Source of the DNA: Staphylotrichum longicolle
Lineage: Eukaryota; Ascomycota; Sordariomycetes; Sordariales; Chaetomiaceae
Assembly (NCBI GenBank): GCA_019096155.1
Contig: JAHCVI010000002.1
Span: 3,162,001-3,226,000, forward strand
Direction: 5' to 3'
Length of the DNA stretch: 64,000 bases
Program-made: the position numbers and the translations under genes
The notes under the pieces: generated by a model
What the model saw: only the letters and a program-made list of their open reading frames with translations
Database searches by the model: none
Told to the model about the DNA's origin: nothing
Part shown: positions 31,453 through 42,373 of the stretch, in pieces
How positions within the stretch are numbered: the stretch's first letter is position 1
Layout: the number at the start of each line of letters is the position of its first letter

Positions 31453-33612
31453 ATGGAGTTCCTCTCAGGATATGCAGCCGCCAAGACCCCTTACCTCACT
31501 TATGAAGTCGAGGGCTCCTCGCGTTCCCGCTCCAAGCCGGCGCGCACCAATTCGACGGCTGGAACATCCAAGAAGAAGCGATCGCGCATTCCGGGCCACG
31601 CCAGGACAAACAGCGCCAGCACGAGCAGCACCGGCAGCGGCGGGCGCAGCGATCCCCATCAGGCCCAGGCCCACCAAGCAGCCCACGCGCCGCCGCACAG
31701 CCCTGCGTGGGCGCACCAAGGCGGCGGTGCTGATGCCAGCGGAGCCGGAGTCGACCCGGCAACAGGCGCCCCTCTCACCCTGACGTCGAGCGCTGGAGAC
31801 GGCACCGACTCGGCCGCCGAGCAGCACCATCACCACTACACAACTCGCCGCAGCTCGCAGCGCGAACGGGACCGGATGCCGTCGTCGCTCAAGTACTTCC
31901 AGGACAAGCAGCTGCCGGCGACTCCCCGACTCAACACCCAAGACATTGGCGGGAGCAGCAAGCACCCCGGCGCTGGCACCAGCTCGGACCCGGCTTCGGC
32001 CCGCACGCCGGCTTCTGCCAGCGCCTTGTCCGCCGCCGCCTTTGGCGGCAACCCCGGCGCCGTCGTCGCCGCCGTCTCCTTCCCCGATCGCCGCGCGCCC
32101 CAATCATCCGCCATGTTTCCCTATCCCGACATGAGCTCGGGCAAGGCCTCCGGCGGTGCGGGTGTCCGCGCCGAGAGCATATCCAGCGTCTCGGGCGCCA
32201 CCACGACGAGCAATCGCACGATGCATTCGGGCGAGCAGGCGTCCGATTCGGCCTTCCAGCTCCGCCCGTTTGTCATCCGCAACGGACGCACCTACCTCGC
32301 CGACCCGACTCTCCCTTACCCATTACCAGTCGATCTCGAAGAGATACACCGCCAGAGCCTCAAGACGATGCTCCTGATGCAGCTGTACGGGCGGCCCATC
32401 TGCGCGCCCGCCTTCGCCAACAAACCCCCACCGCGGATATTGGAAGTCGGCTGCGGCACCGGCTTCTGGAGCACCATGTGCTATCGGTACTATGAGGCGC
32501 GGGGCCTTCACAAAGACATCTCCTTTACGGGGATCGACATTGTCCCGCTCCCTCCCAACGTCTCCTCCTCCTCGTCTTCCTCATCCGGCGACGTCTCGGC
32601 CGACACGCGACCAGACAAGGACATGAACTGGCGCTTCGTGCAGCACGACCTGCGCAAGCTCCCGCTCCCCTTCCCGGCCGCCAGCTTCGATCTGATCATG
32701 GTCAAGGACATGAGCCTGGCGGCCTCGCTCGCCATGCAACAGGGCCTCATCGAGGAGTACATCCGCATCCTCACCCCCGGCGGCACCCTCGAGATCTGGG
32801 AAACCGACCACATGCTGCGCATGCTCCGCCCGCACGTCCCCGACTGCGCGACCACCTCGGGCCCCGCAGCAGGAGCAGCAGCCGACGACGACGCCTCCGT
32901 CTCCCCGACCTCCGCAGCCCCTACAACCACCCACCCCGACACCGACGACAACACCGCCACCGCCCCCGCCGACAAGCACCAGACGGAGCTCGGCGGCGCC
33001 TACGTCATGACGGCCAACACGCCGCTCAGCACGCCCCTCAACAACTTCCTGGTCGAGTACAACAGCTGGGTCTCGCGCGCCCTCGAGGCCCGCACCCTCT
33101 GCGCCATGCCGTGCACCGCCGTCGGCCCGCTGCTCATCCAGGAGGCCGAGGCCCTGATGGGGGTCGACTCGCGCCGCCTGGCCGTGCCGCTCTCCGAGAT
33201 CCGCTGGGAGCGCGAGGGCGTCGGCGGCGTCGTGACCAAGGACGGCAAGAGCTACATCGAGACCACCAAGGCGAGGAAGGGCGGGGCCGGTCCCGGTGGG
33301 GCGGTAGCTGGGGGGGGGGGGGGTAGTGGGAGTGGGAGTGGTGGAACTGGTGGGAGTAGTGCGGGGCAGAAGGAAGGCGGCAGCGGGGGCAAGGGGTTGG
33401 ACGCCGGCGCGGCGGCGCTGAGGAGGACGGCGCTGCTGACGGTGGTGCAGCAGATCCAGAGCCTGGAGCCGATGCTGCGAGAGACGGCGGGCAAGAGCCA
33501 GGACGAGTGGGACACGTGGCTGGGCAAGATGATGAATGACTTGGTGAGGGAGAATGGCACGAGCTGGGGGGAGTGTCTAGAGGTTGGGGCGTGGTGGGCG
33601 AGGAAGAGGTGA
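31453..33612 (+). CDS. SAM-dependent methyltransferase with long disordered N-terminus
   Basis: A single-exon frame of 719 aa starting MEFLSGYAAAKTPYLTYEVE. Residues 20-260 are Ser/Ala/His/Gly-rich and basic, probably disordered. A class I methyltransferase fold follows: motif I ILEVGCGTGFWS near residue 328, an acidic strand FTGIDIVPLP, WRFVQHDLRKLPLPF, and FDLIMVKDMSL. RILTPGGTLEIWETDH is the family's post-motif III strand. A Ser run sits inside the fold (about 32560-32590) and a Gly/Ser linker with a 14-G run lies at 33310-33323. The C-terminus is helical and ends CLEVGAWWARKR. It resembles fungal proteins of the Methyltransf_11/25 type; substrate is unknown. No signal peptide. Confidence 0.82.
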   Translation: MEFLSGYAAAKTPYLTYEVEGSSRSRSKPARTNSTAGTSKKKRSRIPGHARTNSASTSSTGSGGRSDPHQAQAHQAAHAPPHSPAWAHQGGGADASGAGVDPATGAPLTLTSSAGDGTDSAAEQHHHHYTTRRSSQRERDRMPSSLKYFQDKQLPATPRLNTQDIGGSSKHPGAGTSSDPASARTPASASALSAAAFGGNPGAVVAAVSFPDRRAPQSSAMFPYPDMSSGKASGGAGVRAESISSVSGATTTSNRTMHSGEQASDSAFQLRPFVIRNGRTYLADPTLPYPLPVDLEEIHRQSLKTMLLMQLYGRPICAPAFANKPPPRILEVGCGTGFWSTMCYRYYEARGLHKDISFTGIDIVPLPPNVSSSSSSSSGDVSADTRPDKDMNWRFVQHDLRKLPLPFPAASFDLIMVKDMSLAASLAMQQGLIEEYIRILTPGGTLEIWETDHMLRMLRPHVPDCATTSGPAAGAAADDDASVSPTSAAPTTTHPDTDDNTATAPADKHQTELGGAYVMTANTPLSTPLNNFLVEYNSWVSRALEARTLCAMPCTAVGPLLIQEAEALMGVDSRRLAVPLSEIRWEREGVGGVVTKDGKSYIETTKARKGGAGPGGAVAGGGGGSGSGSGGTGGSSAGQKEGGSGGKGLDAGAAALRRTALLTVVQQIQSLEPMLRETAGKSQDEWDTWLGKMMNDLVRENGTSWGECLEVGAWWARKR

Positions 33613-33837
33613 TTTGTTTTGTTTTTTTCTGGATGGAAGAGGGTGCAGAGGAAGAAGTGGAATGGGAAGAAGAGGGTGGGTTAGCTGCTGGCTCCTGGTG
33701 AGCAAAATTGGATTGGCTTGGTTGGTTGGAAGCAAACAACGCTTGGATGCCATTCATTGATCGACCGTGTCCGCTTTGTCTTGTCTCTTGATGGTGTGGT
33801 GGTGGTGTTAGGTACATGAGGTTTTTTTCATCTTGTC

Positions 33838-34614
33838 CTATGCTCCGTCATATCTCTTCCTCAGCGTCCGGTATCGTTTGAGGTAGTACCTGGTAGGCAC
33901 ACGGGACGGTCAGTCGATCTGCTGAGCAACAACGAGTGATGAGGAGCGACGGGGAGGATGTGTGATGCGGTGGGGTTTTTTGGGATGTCATTTGGTGTAT
34001 GTTTGTAAAGGAAATGTTGCCGGATGTGAATCTGTTTGAGTATGGGCATCTCATAGGCTGTAGAATGGGATTGTTTTGGTATCGCATTGCCATTGTGAGG
34101 GAGCGCTTTGGTGTCAACGGCCATGTCCAGCTTGGTGTGCATGCCAAGGTGTCTGTCTGGTTGACATAGGGGGTAGGTATGTTTCTGTATCGGGAGTGAT
34201 CAACGTCTTAAGTGAAAGAGAGACTTACAACGCCTCAATTTCTAATGTGTGGTGTCACCAGAGTCAGCTTGTTTTCCCATTTCAATCCTGTTCTAACCCG
34301 GCTGCCCGTGGGCTAGACATGGGCTGAATCACGACGAGTCACCTTACCTTTCCTGACAAAGTCTGCGCGAGCAATGCCTTGCTTGATCTTCTCTTCGTCT
34401 GTGAGATCTGCCTGTGCCATGAAGGCGCGGTGTAGCCTGGGTCGGAAGTAGTCGTAGCCTTGAGGGTAATCGCGGCCGAGGAACAAGAGTTCTATGCGTG
34501 TCATTGTGTAAGTGCACGAGCTGGGTTTCCCGGGATCCCCCTGAGAAGGGAGGACTTGCGCTTGTAGATGGCAATGACCTGCCTCCGCAGCTCCGGGTTG
34601 GGAGCGGGAGGCAT
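33838..34614 (-). CDS. LYR-motif protein, LYRM5/ETF regulatory factor-like
   Basis: Four exons on minus: 34560-34614, 34348-34491, 34229-34241 and 33838-33889 (88 codons with stop, 87 aa, the family's length). The protein starts MPPAPNPELRRQVIAIYK and continues LLFLGRDYPQGYDYFRPRLH. It ends EIEALYYLKRYRTLRKRYDG, a close fit to LYRM5-type proteins. The LYR-like motif is IYKQLLFLGRDYP. Intron 1 has GC-AG ends with the strong GCAAGT donor; exon 3 is only 13 nt; intron 3 is 339 bp. All joins keep frame. LYR proteins act in the mitochondrial matrix with the acyl carrier protein. Human LYRM5 removes flavin from electron-transfer flavoprotein, but the fungal role is unproven. The last exon starts 226 bases from the methyltransferase stop (convergent). 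Confidence 0.86.
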
Positions 34615-35289
34615 CTTGCGAGAACGAGTAGAATGTCGATGATCTATTTAGAATGGTGGAGCTCGACCATTTATATTGACAGCTGTGTGCGCATAAATGC
34701 TTGTTCATGCGTGCATCGCGGGTGTTTGGTGTTGAGTTGAATGGAGCTGCCTCCATTTCAGGGACCCAGTGACGACATGCTGGTTCGGCCCATCCAGGCC
34801 CAGGGACCCTGCTTCAGCCAGAAGTGACCATGCGGAGAGCCGCTGAGACCAACGTCTGAACACGACAAATCTTCTCAACAAACGCATTCGACGAAACTTA
34901 GATCCCAACAAGACAATGGACCCCTCAATTTACAAGCGCCTCCGTCGCTTTTGGTAACTTTACTTCAATGAGCCATCTGTGATGGCAAGGTAAAAAGGAC
35001 GAGGACCGGCCTCGGTTGACAACACCCGGTTGGCATCGGCCGGACAGGGGAGGCCTATACCCCACATCATCATCGCTCCCCGCGCCTGCCGAGAGGCCGA
35101 GCCGATGGCGACAGCATCCCCGGACATGGGGAGGCTGGACGACAGTCGAGCACAAGTGTTGACCACACATCATCCAGGGAGCTTGCGATACAACTATAGA
35201 AGCCAAGAATCTTTCAGTCCTCCCCATGTGAAAGTTCGGGGGAATTGGTTCGATTGACGTATCCGATCTCGAAAATCGTGGCCCTAAAA
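34615..35289. other. intergenic: divergent promoters of LYR and thioesterase-like genes
   Basis: 675 bases between two divergent genes whose products are both probably mitochondrial, so a shared promoter is possible. No recognisable coding region or clear motif. Confidence 0.4.
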
Positions 35290-36366
35290 ATGCCTGCGTT
35301 ATCCCCCCTCGCGCCAGCGCCCCCGAGCATGCGCCTCGCCGCAGCCGCGTGCCGCCGCGTCGCTCCTGGCGCCTCCTCCCACATCCGCCCGCGGCGGCCC
35401 TTTTCCGCCTCAACTGGGCGCTTCCGTTCCACTTCCGATCCAAGCGCAGCAATCCCAGAAGCCCCCCCATCACGATGGATCGCCGACCTCCGGGCGCGCA
35501 TCGGCAAGTGCCTGACCTTTGGCTGCAATGGCCAGCAGATCAGCCAAGCAGCAGAGGTTCTACGCGTCATCGCGACTGAGTGGAAGGAGCTGCTGGCGGG
35601 CAGTGAAGGATATCTGACCGGGGGACGGCGGGGGCTGGACGGGAGGGAGGTGCATTGGGGCGAGATGGACACATTTGTGAGTCCTCCTCGGCATTGGATG
35701 GAGGGGATCTCCGTACTGATGTGTTGATGTTGATGTTTGTGTTGCGCAGGGCCACGTCAACAACGTGAACTACTACCGCTACGCCGAGTCGGCGCGGGTG
35801 AACTGGATCACCAACTTTGCTGTCCATGTCGACCCGGCGCATCGCGAGCAGTGGCGGGAGCTGATGTCGCCCAAGTCGACGGGACTGATCATGCGGAGTC
35901 TGAAGGCCGACTTCAAATTTGTATGTCCTGGGTCTAGCGCTCCCCCACCCCGCGCCCCTCGATGAACCAGTCTTGATCCCCTGATGGTTAACACCGATCT
36001 ACCCAGCCCATGGTCTACCCCGACAAGATCTCCGTCTACCACCGCCTGCGGACGCGGCCCGAAGGCGACCCGGCCCCGAGCGCCTTCTTCCTCGACTGCA
36101 TCGTGCTGTCGCACCAGCACCGGCGCATCTCGTGCCGGCTGGAGGAGGATATTGTTATTTACGACTATAAAAAGGGCGGCAAGACCAGCATGCCGGGGTT
36201 TATGCTCGACATGTTTGACAAGACGTGGAAGCTTCAGGAGCAGGAGACGCTCCGGGCGAGGACACGGATAGCGGGGCTCCTAGACTCTGTTGAGCGGTTG
36301 GAGAGGGAGACTTGGAACAGGCCAGACGCTGTGGAAGACATGGGCGGCGCAAAGGGCGGCCAATGA
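35290..36366 (+). CDS. mitochondrial hotdog-fold thioesterase-like protein (4HBT_2 type)
   Basis: Three exons: 35290-35676, 35750-35920 and 36007-36366 (305 aa). The introns are 73 and 86 bp, both phase 0. Joins give HWGEMDTFGHVNNVNYYRYA and LKADFKFPMVYPDKISVYHR. The block DTFGHVNNVNYY (residues about 126-138) is the hallmark of 4-hydroxybenzoyl-CoA thioesterase-like hotdog proteins, which cleave acyl-CoA thioesters. The N-terminus is Arg/Ala/Ser-rich without acids (RRVAPGASSHIRPRRPFSAS), typical of a mitochondrial presequence. An in-frame second ATG at 35329 (MRLAAAACRRV) is an equally good start. The substrate is unknown. Confidence 0.84.
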
Positions 36367-39300
36367 TGAGATTCTTGCCTGGTAACTGGTTGTTCTACGG
36401 ATAGAGGCTTGTACCCGGGATAGAAGTTAGAGTTCTGTAGGGGCGAGAAGCTGGGAGGGTAGCTGTGTCTGTGGTGCTTCCAAAAATTCTCTACCGTGAA
36501 GTTCCGGGAAAATGTCGATGGAACATCACCAGGGCGTTGTACGTTGCATCTCCTCGGCCGCCCGGCCAAAAACCAGAACCCGGGGCCCGGGTCAGCGTGC
36601 TTCGGGAGTTTTGGAGCCGGCGCCCCCTTGGTCTGGATTTCAGTGGATTTCCACTTTGCAGCTGCTCGACTACAGACCACCTAGAGCCTCTCTCAACTGC
36701 ATTTAGACGGGGCCGAGTTGTTGCTGTTCCCATCAGAAGGAATAGCAGAAGGAATAGAGACGTGATCGGCACCGCACTGCAGACTGGATCAAGGACACCA
36801 GTGATTGGCGGACCCTCCAAATCCCATAAGTGGTCATGGGAGCATCTCGAGGTTGGGAGATGCTGTGGTACGGTCCATCAAAACCAAAGAATGCCGTGAT
36901 TGGCACGGCTGAATGGTTCCACTGCGGGAGTCCCAGTCTGACGGCCATCGCAGCCCTTACTTACACAATTCTCAAATATAGGTCCAAGTTGTGTGACAAC
37001 AGCGTCGCCTTGCGTCGAAGCACGCGATCGTTCAACGACCCATCTCTAATCCCACAACTTGACATCATCCAAACGATGGGAGAAGATTCTGACAAGCAAA
37101 GCAGCCCAAAATGCTCCCACCGGGATGAGCATTCGTTGGGATCTCAAGGACCGTAAAAGATGCCCGACGCAACCCAAAAACAGAGAGCGAGAGCCGGCGG
37201 ATGCGGTTCGATGTTTCGCGCTTGTTGACCAAGATTGGACAGAGGGCTGCCGTTTGTGGGGATGCATCATGCCACCCCCACACTCAGAAACGGCCAAACC
37301 CAATCACAGCCGGCGAATTAGAGGGCGAGCACTCGGGCGTCTCTGCATGCACGGTTGGCCAAGAGATGATCGCCAAGCATCCTCCCGTGGTTGACCGCGG
37401 GATTAGCGGAGACGACAAGAGGTCCGGTCCTGTGTGCTGCGTCCCAACAGGAGCACGCGAGTTGGTTGGCCACGCAGGGCATCTCCGGAGGGAGGTGCAG
37501 TTCTGCATCTCTGCAGAGAAGAGATATCGCGCACTTGGCGGAGGGGTTGGACCGGGGCACAGCAGACGCAAGGCCAGCACCACTACCGGCACCGGGATGG
37601 GGCTAAGAGACCGGTCTGGCCAATCCGGGCGGCCGGGTTATTGTGCAAATGCCGGGTGAGAGATCAACGTCTGCCGTCAGACGCTTGGTTCCCCAGATGA
37701 GCTTCTCGTGGAGGGGTTGCGGGGGTCACGGATGAATCTGCTGTGGATGGCCGCCTTGTACTGTTTCCAGCTGATGGGCATGCTTGCGTGGAGTTGTGGT
37801 TATCGGAATGCGCTGAACAGATAAGCCCTGCGGCGGTGTCTCCCCCAAGCCATCGGGGATAAACCTGGACATTTGCTGCAGAGGCGGTCCAGGAGGGCGA
37901 AGTTTCTGTCAGAGGGTCATTGTCGAAGTGGGGTCTGCTTCAGGAGTGACAATGGCATTCAGAAGCCCGCTTTTGACCAACTGGGCGACTGAGTGTTGCC
38001 TTGTTAACGCTCATCGCTCGTGTCATGCCGCAATCAGGAAGATTTCAGCAAATGCGGGAGCCTGCTGTTGCTGGATCAAGGGTTGCCGAGAACAAGCAGT
38101 GATCGTCCTTCTCAAGCGCGATGTCACCGCTCCCCGCACTGGTCGTAGCGACTGATTCGCTGCGAGATGGTGCGTCGGTACTCACCAGTAGTTACCTTAG
38201 GTTGGCGTGTGAGCGGGTTGGCCTAGAGTCTGCATGAATCTCGCAAGTATCAGACACAGAGAAGGGTTGCTGGTTCTGGGTCTCGGGACTTGTTGGCGGC
38301 TTCGTTCTGTCATTCCATGTTACCTACCAACCCCCCTGCCGCCTTCGACGCCGTCCAGGCCAGCGAAAAATCTCGAGCCGCCGAGCTTTTCGGTGGAGTT
38401 GAGACAAAACCCGTTTGTGGTTGCCTCGTCGTCGCGAACCTGTTTGGTGAAGGGCGTTTGCAAAGCGGAAATTTGAGTCGAGAAGCTCATCACGCCGTCG
38501 TTTTCACGATCCACCGACCACTTCAAACGGTGGACCTGCCCCATAATTAATGGCAAAGCCCAGCCCGGCATGGATTGCTGGATCACCGGACCAACAAGCC
38601 GTCTTGGATGCGGGCGCTGGAAGCTTTCGGGTGTGCGCTACGGCATTCAACGTGGGAGTCGGGTGATTGTCTAGAGCCTGGGATGCACTCGACGACAACT
38701 CCCGTCAACTTAGGTACTGTGCAGGATCTGAGCTCTACTCGAATTGATGAAGCGGCTCCTTTTGGGCCTGACTCATCTGTGTGAATGGCACGCAGCCATC
38801 GCAGATGCATCTTTGCCCGAGTACCGCGATGTACCTTGCAGCCGGGCGCAATGCGGGATTGGCTCGCTGGGATCTGCGCACGGCGTGGGCTGGGTCGCCA
38901 CAGTGCCGGAGCGACTTAAAAACTCTCATTTCGTCGCCGGCCCACCACCGCCGCGGCAAGGTCACAGGCTCCCGTTCCCAGCCAAGCAATGCAAGCATTG
39001 CACTGGGCTGACTGGCACTGTGCTTCCCACCTGAAATCCTCCGCTGCCAGATCCAAAAATCCGCTTTTCTCCTTTTAAACACCAGCCGACCTGCATCGCC
39101 TCCAAACCTCACTTTCAGCCCCCATCCCTCGGCCCGCCGTTGCGAGTTGCGACAACGGTGAGAGTCAACCGCTCCGCCACCCCCGATACATTGTTTTCAG
39201 GTGCGACCAGGAACCCTGCGCTGGCTGTCTCTGCTGCGACGTGCAGGCTGCCATTTGCGGAGGAGGAATACTTGGTAGGACGGGAACGGGAATTCGGGGC

Positions 39301-39400
39301 CGCCAACCTCCGGCGAATCCGCCGACCATCCCGCCACCACTGAACCCTCGACCCCCGTGTTGGGCTGGCTCAGAACACGCTTCTGGGTCAGCGGATGCGC
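36367..39400. other. intergenic, 3.0 kb, upstream of the acrB-like gene
   Basis: Space between two plus-strand genes. The final 350 bases are C-rich and probably a long leader. Scattered frames of 60-150 codons have no recognisable domain. Nothing else I can name. Confidence 0.4.
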
Positions 39401-42373
39401 ATGCCTCGCGCGTCAAACTCAGCAAAGCGACACCAGGGACCCAGCAACCAGCGCGACACCCGTCATGAGAATGGCCTGGTAGGCCCCGGCAAGCGCGTCA
39501 TCAAGCGGAAGAGCCAAACGCAGCTTGATGACGGCTCCAGGCCCGCCGTCGACGGTGCCTCTGTGCCCCCGGTACCCCCCGTGCCCGCCGCTGCGAATGG
39601 TTCTGCCGCCCATCCCGACGACATGGCCCCCGAGCACAGGACCACCGAGTTGCTGCGGCGCGGGTCCCGTGCGTCGCTAGGCACCTACTCCGAGTCCTCC
39701 TCGACCGATTCGCTCGCCGCCCCTTCTGCCAATGCCATCCCCGAAGAAGCCCACCGCCGGATCGACGTCAACGATGCCAAGAATACCAATGTGCACCGCG
39801 ACCCTGGTCCCCTGGACCTTGCCATCACCGTGCTCCGGTCCTGCCCCCTCGCCGACACCATCGCCATCCTGATCATCCTCATGCAGGCGTCGCCCGCCGT
39901 GCTGGCCACCATCTACATGCTCTTCACCGTTTTGACCTTCGTGCCCCCCGTGACCACCAGCTCGGGCCTCAGCATCACCGAGATCTTTGACGGAAGCCAG
40001 GGCACTCCCTCTCTGTGGACCCTAATCTGGATGGATGGCATTATGCTGCTCATCTGGCTGTTTCTCTGGGCCCCGATACAACAATTCATATTGGATCTCG
40101 CCCAGGTCGTCATCTCATTCACGCTCGGAGGCGGCGGCACGTCAAGGCAGGGCACTACGAGCAACATCTTTCTCTGTGTTGGCATCGTCGGAGTGTCCCA
40201 TTGGATTCAAAGGTGGAACGGCTTGTCTCGGCTAGCTGCGATATTTGGTCCAACCCGGTTTGTGTCCCCAGGCGCCCAGCCAACCTTCCGGTCATTTGAT
40301 AAGAAGGGCCCGTACGGATGGGTCCGGAGCGTTCTGGCCATCCACATTCTCACTCAAGGCCTCGTTCGATACATCCGGGAATGGTACTTGCGCAGGGAAC
40401 GGCGGGATTTGCAGTCTCAAGGCCTGCTAGACCCAGAGTCGGGCAAGTCGGTCTCATTCCCGGCTGAAGGCTGCTCTGACGTCGCCCTCTTGGCCGCGGA
40501 CAGTGATGCCCACCTACAAACGAGCGCTGCCCATCTCTCCGGAAAGAAGAGGCGGAAACAGAGCGCTCAGGTCAGGATAAAGCAGCCGCTGTGGGCCGCG
40601 TTGGCCAGCACCAAGATTGTCATGGTGAAGGAATACGAGCTGTCACATGCGGCAAGCGAGTCGGCTGGCTCCAATGCCACCGACATCCACAACCTTGGCA
40701 ACGCACCTTTCAATACACAACCCGAACAGGTTTGGATCTGCTACGTCGGCTGCGATGAAGTCTGCTTCAACACCAGCCACTTTCCGGATGTGGAAGACGA
40801 CGAGGCGCCCCAGGAAGACAGCAAACCCGGGATCGACGTTTCCAAGCCATTCTACGTCAGGGTTAACAAGGCCATCTGGCAACCAACGCGCATCATTGCC
40901 ATCGAAAACCCAGAGGAGGAAAACTACCAAGGCACGCGGTGGACCGGCGACATATACGGACTCACCCCGCTCTCTAACTACGAGTGCGAGTTTGTAAGCA
41001 CGCGGACGGGCGAGGTGATTTTCTCCACGAGCGTTAGAACTGTTCCGGCCAAGAGCAAGGACCCTGAAGCCGCTCCGAAGGCCGCAAGCAACCCCCGGTC
41101 TCACGCCCGGCACGACTCCCCTGCTACAACACTGCGCGCATCCATTGCCGCGGCCGAGGTCAAGCTCGCCGATGAGAAATCACGCCTCAAGACTGTTCGG
41201 AGGGACAACAACCGGCGGCTGAACGCGACGCGGAAGGAGATTGAGAAGCTGACGGCCGCCGTCCAGTCAGCGGGTGGCGACGACGAGAAACTGCGGCAGA
41301 AAGTTGCGCAGAACAAGATCCAGGAGAAGCGAGCTGAGGAATCGACCTGCGAGCTTGAGGCACAGCTCAAGCTGCTTGAGAATGTGCCCGAGGATCTGCT
41401 CAAGGAGCACCGCTCCAAGCACAGCGAGTGGACTTCGGAGAAGGCCAAGTTCGACCAGGCCCGTGCATCCTTCAAGAGCTTCAAGGCTTCGATCGACAAG
41501 CAGATCAAGTCGCTCGACGAGGAAAAGTCGAGTCTGCAAGCTAAGCGGAACAAGATTGCCGCGCGCCTCGCCAAGGTGGACGACGAGCACGCACGCATCA
41601 CAGACGCAAACGCGCGGGGCTTGAACGAGGCCGAGCGCCGTCGCCAGGAACGCGCGAATCTCGCAGCCGAACTCGCCAGGGCTGAGCAGAACCTCAAGGA
41701 CAGGATCCAAACTCTGCGGGCCAGCAATGCCGCCAAGCAGGCGCAGATCCACGCCATGGCGGCCCACCTGCAAGAGTACCTCGCCAGTTTCCAAGACGAG
41801 ACAGCATACGACATGGCGCACCAGCCCACGCACTACGCCTCCGCCGGACCCTGGGCCGCTGCCCCCGCTGCGGCGCCGTACACCGCCCAGCCCGGATGGC
41901 CACCCGTCTCCCTGTCCGCGCAAGCCACGCCCCTCATGGCGCACTCCCAACTCTCCGCCTTCTCCTCGCCGATGCACCACACCATAGGCACCCCGCCCAC
42001 GCAACGAACGCGCGGTCGCTCCTCCTCCATGCTCAGCAACGTCTCGGGTTTCACGCAGTCTACCGACGACGAAGACCACGGCAGCGGCGGCGTCAACAAC
42101 GTGAGCACCGCGGCCGTCGGAGGCCCGGTGACAACACCGGCCGGTCACCACCATCACCGCGGCAGTGGTCACGTCGGTGGAACCGGCGGCGCCGGCGCGG
42201 GCAGCGCCTCGAACACCCTCCGGGGCCCACCGCCAGGTTTCCACGTCAAGGGCGGATCGGCGTCGGGGTCGGGATCATCCGGTTCGGCGTCAGGATTCGG
42301 CTCGGGCCGCAGTAGCGTGCGGTCGGGCAGTGGCAGCGGCGCCAGCCTCGGTGAGGCGGCCAGTCCTGTTTGA
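39401..42373 (+). CDS. acrB: AcrB-type ubiquitination-network membrane coiled-coil protein
   Basis: A single-exon frame of 990 aa from ATG 39401 (MPRASNSAKRHQG); an in-frame ATG at 39395 would add two residues. The N-terminal 130 residues are basic and Ser/Pro-rich with the RHENGLVGPGKRV block. Membrane segments lie at about 148-180 (ADTIAILIILMQASPAVLAT), 205-240 (LIWMDGIMLLIWLFLWAPI) and 253-272 (IFLCVGIVGVSHWI). A fibronectin-like globular part spans about 440-550. A long charged coiled coil follows at about 575-795, then a Ser/Gly/His-rich tail. Aspergillus nidulans AcrB was found by acriflavine resistance and linked to the CreB/CreC deubiquitination network and carbon repression. The same role here is inferred. 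Confidence 0.88.
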   Translation: MPRASNSAKRHQGPSNQRDTRHENGLVGPGKRVIKRKSQTQLDDGSRPAVDGASVPPVPPVPAAANGSAAHPDDMAPEHRTTELLRRGSRASLGTYSESSSTDSLAAPSANAIPEEAHRRIDVNDAKNTNVHRDPGPLDLAITVLRSCPLADTIAILIILMQASPAVLATIYMLFTVLTFVPPVTTSSGLSITEIFDGSQGTPSLWTLIWMDGIMLLIWLFLWAPIQQFILDLAQVVISFTLGGGGTSRQGTTSNIFLCVGIVGVSHWIQRWNGLSRLAAIFGPTRFVSPGAQPTFRSFDKKGPYGWVRSVLAIHILTQGLVRYIREWYLRRERRDLQSQGLLDPESGKSVSFPAEGCSDVALLAADSDAHLQTSAAHLSGKKRRKQSAQVRIKQPLWAALASTKIVMVKEYELSHAASESAGSNATDIHNLGNAPFNTQPEQVWICYVGCDEVCFNTSHFPDVEDDEAPQEDSKPGIDVSKPFYVRVNKAIWQPTRIIAIENPEEENYQGTRWTGDIYGLTPLSNYECEFVSTRTGEVIFSTSVRTVPAKSKDPEAAPKAASNPRSHARHDSPATTLRASIAAAEVKLADEKSRLKTVRRDNNRRLNATRKEIEKLTAAVQSAGGDDEKLRQKVAQNKIQEKRAEESTCELEAQLKLLENVPEDLLKEHRSKHSEWTSEKAKFDQARASFKSFKASIDKQIKSLDEEKSSLQAKRNKIAARLAKVDDEHARITDANARGLNEAERRRQERANLAAELARAEQNLKDRIQTLRASNAAKQAQIHAMAAHLQEYLASFQDETAYDMAHQPTHYASAGPWAAAPAAAPYTAQPGWPPVSLSAQATPLMAHSQLSAFSSPMHHTIGTPPTQRTRGRSSSMLSNVSGFTQSTDDEDHGSGGVNNVSTAAVGGPVTTPAGHHHHRGSGHVGGTGGAGAGSASNTLRGPPPGFHVKGGSASGSGSSGSASGFGSGRSSVRSGSGSGASLGEAASPV

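Noticed and set aside
30570..31484. 304-codon minus-strand frame overlapping the methyltransferase start
   Set aside because: Composition is Arg/Pro/Ser-rich as expected from antisense GC-rich DNA; no motif, and it overlaps a well-supported gene.
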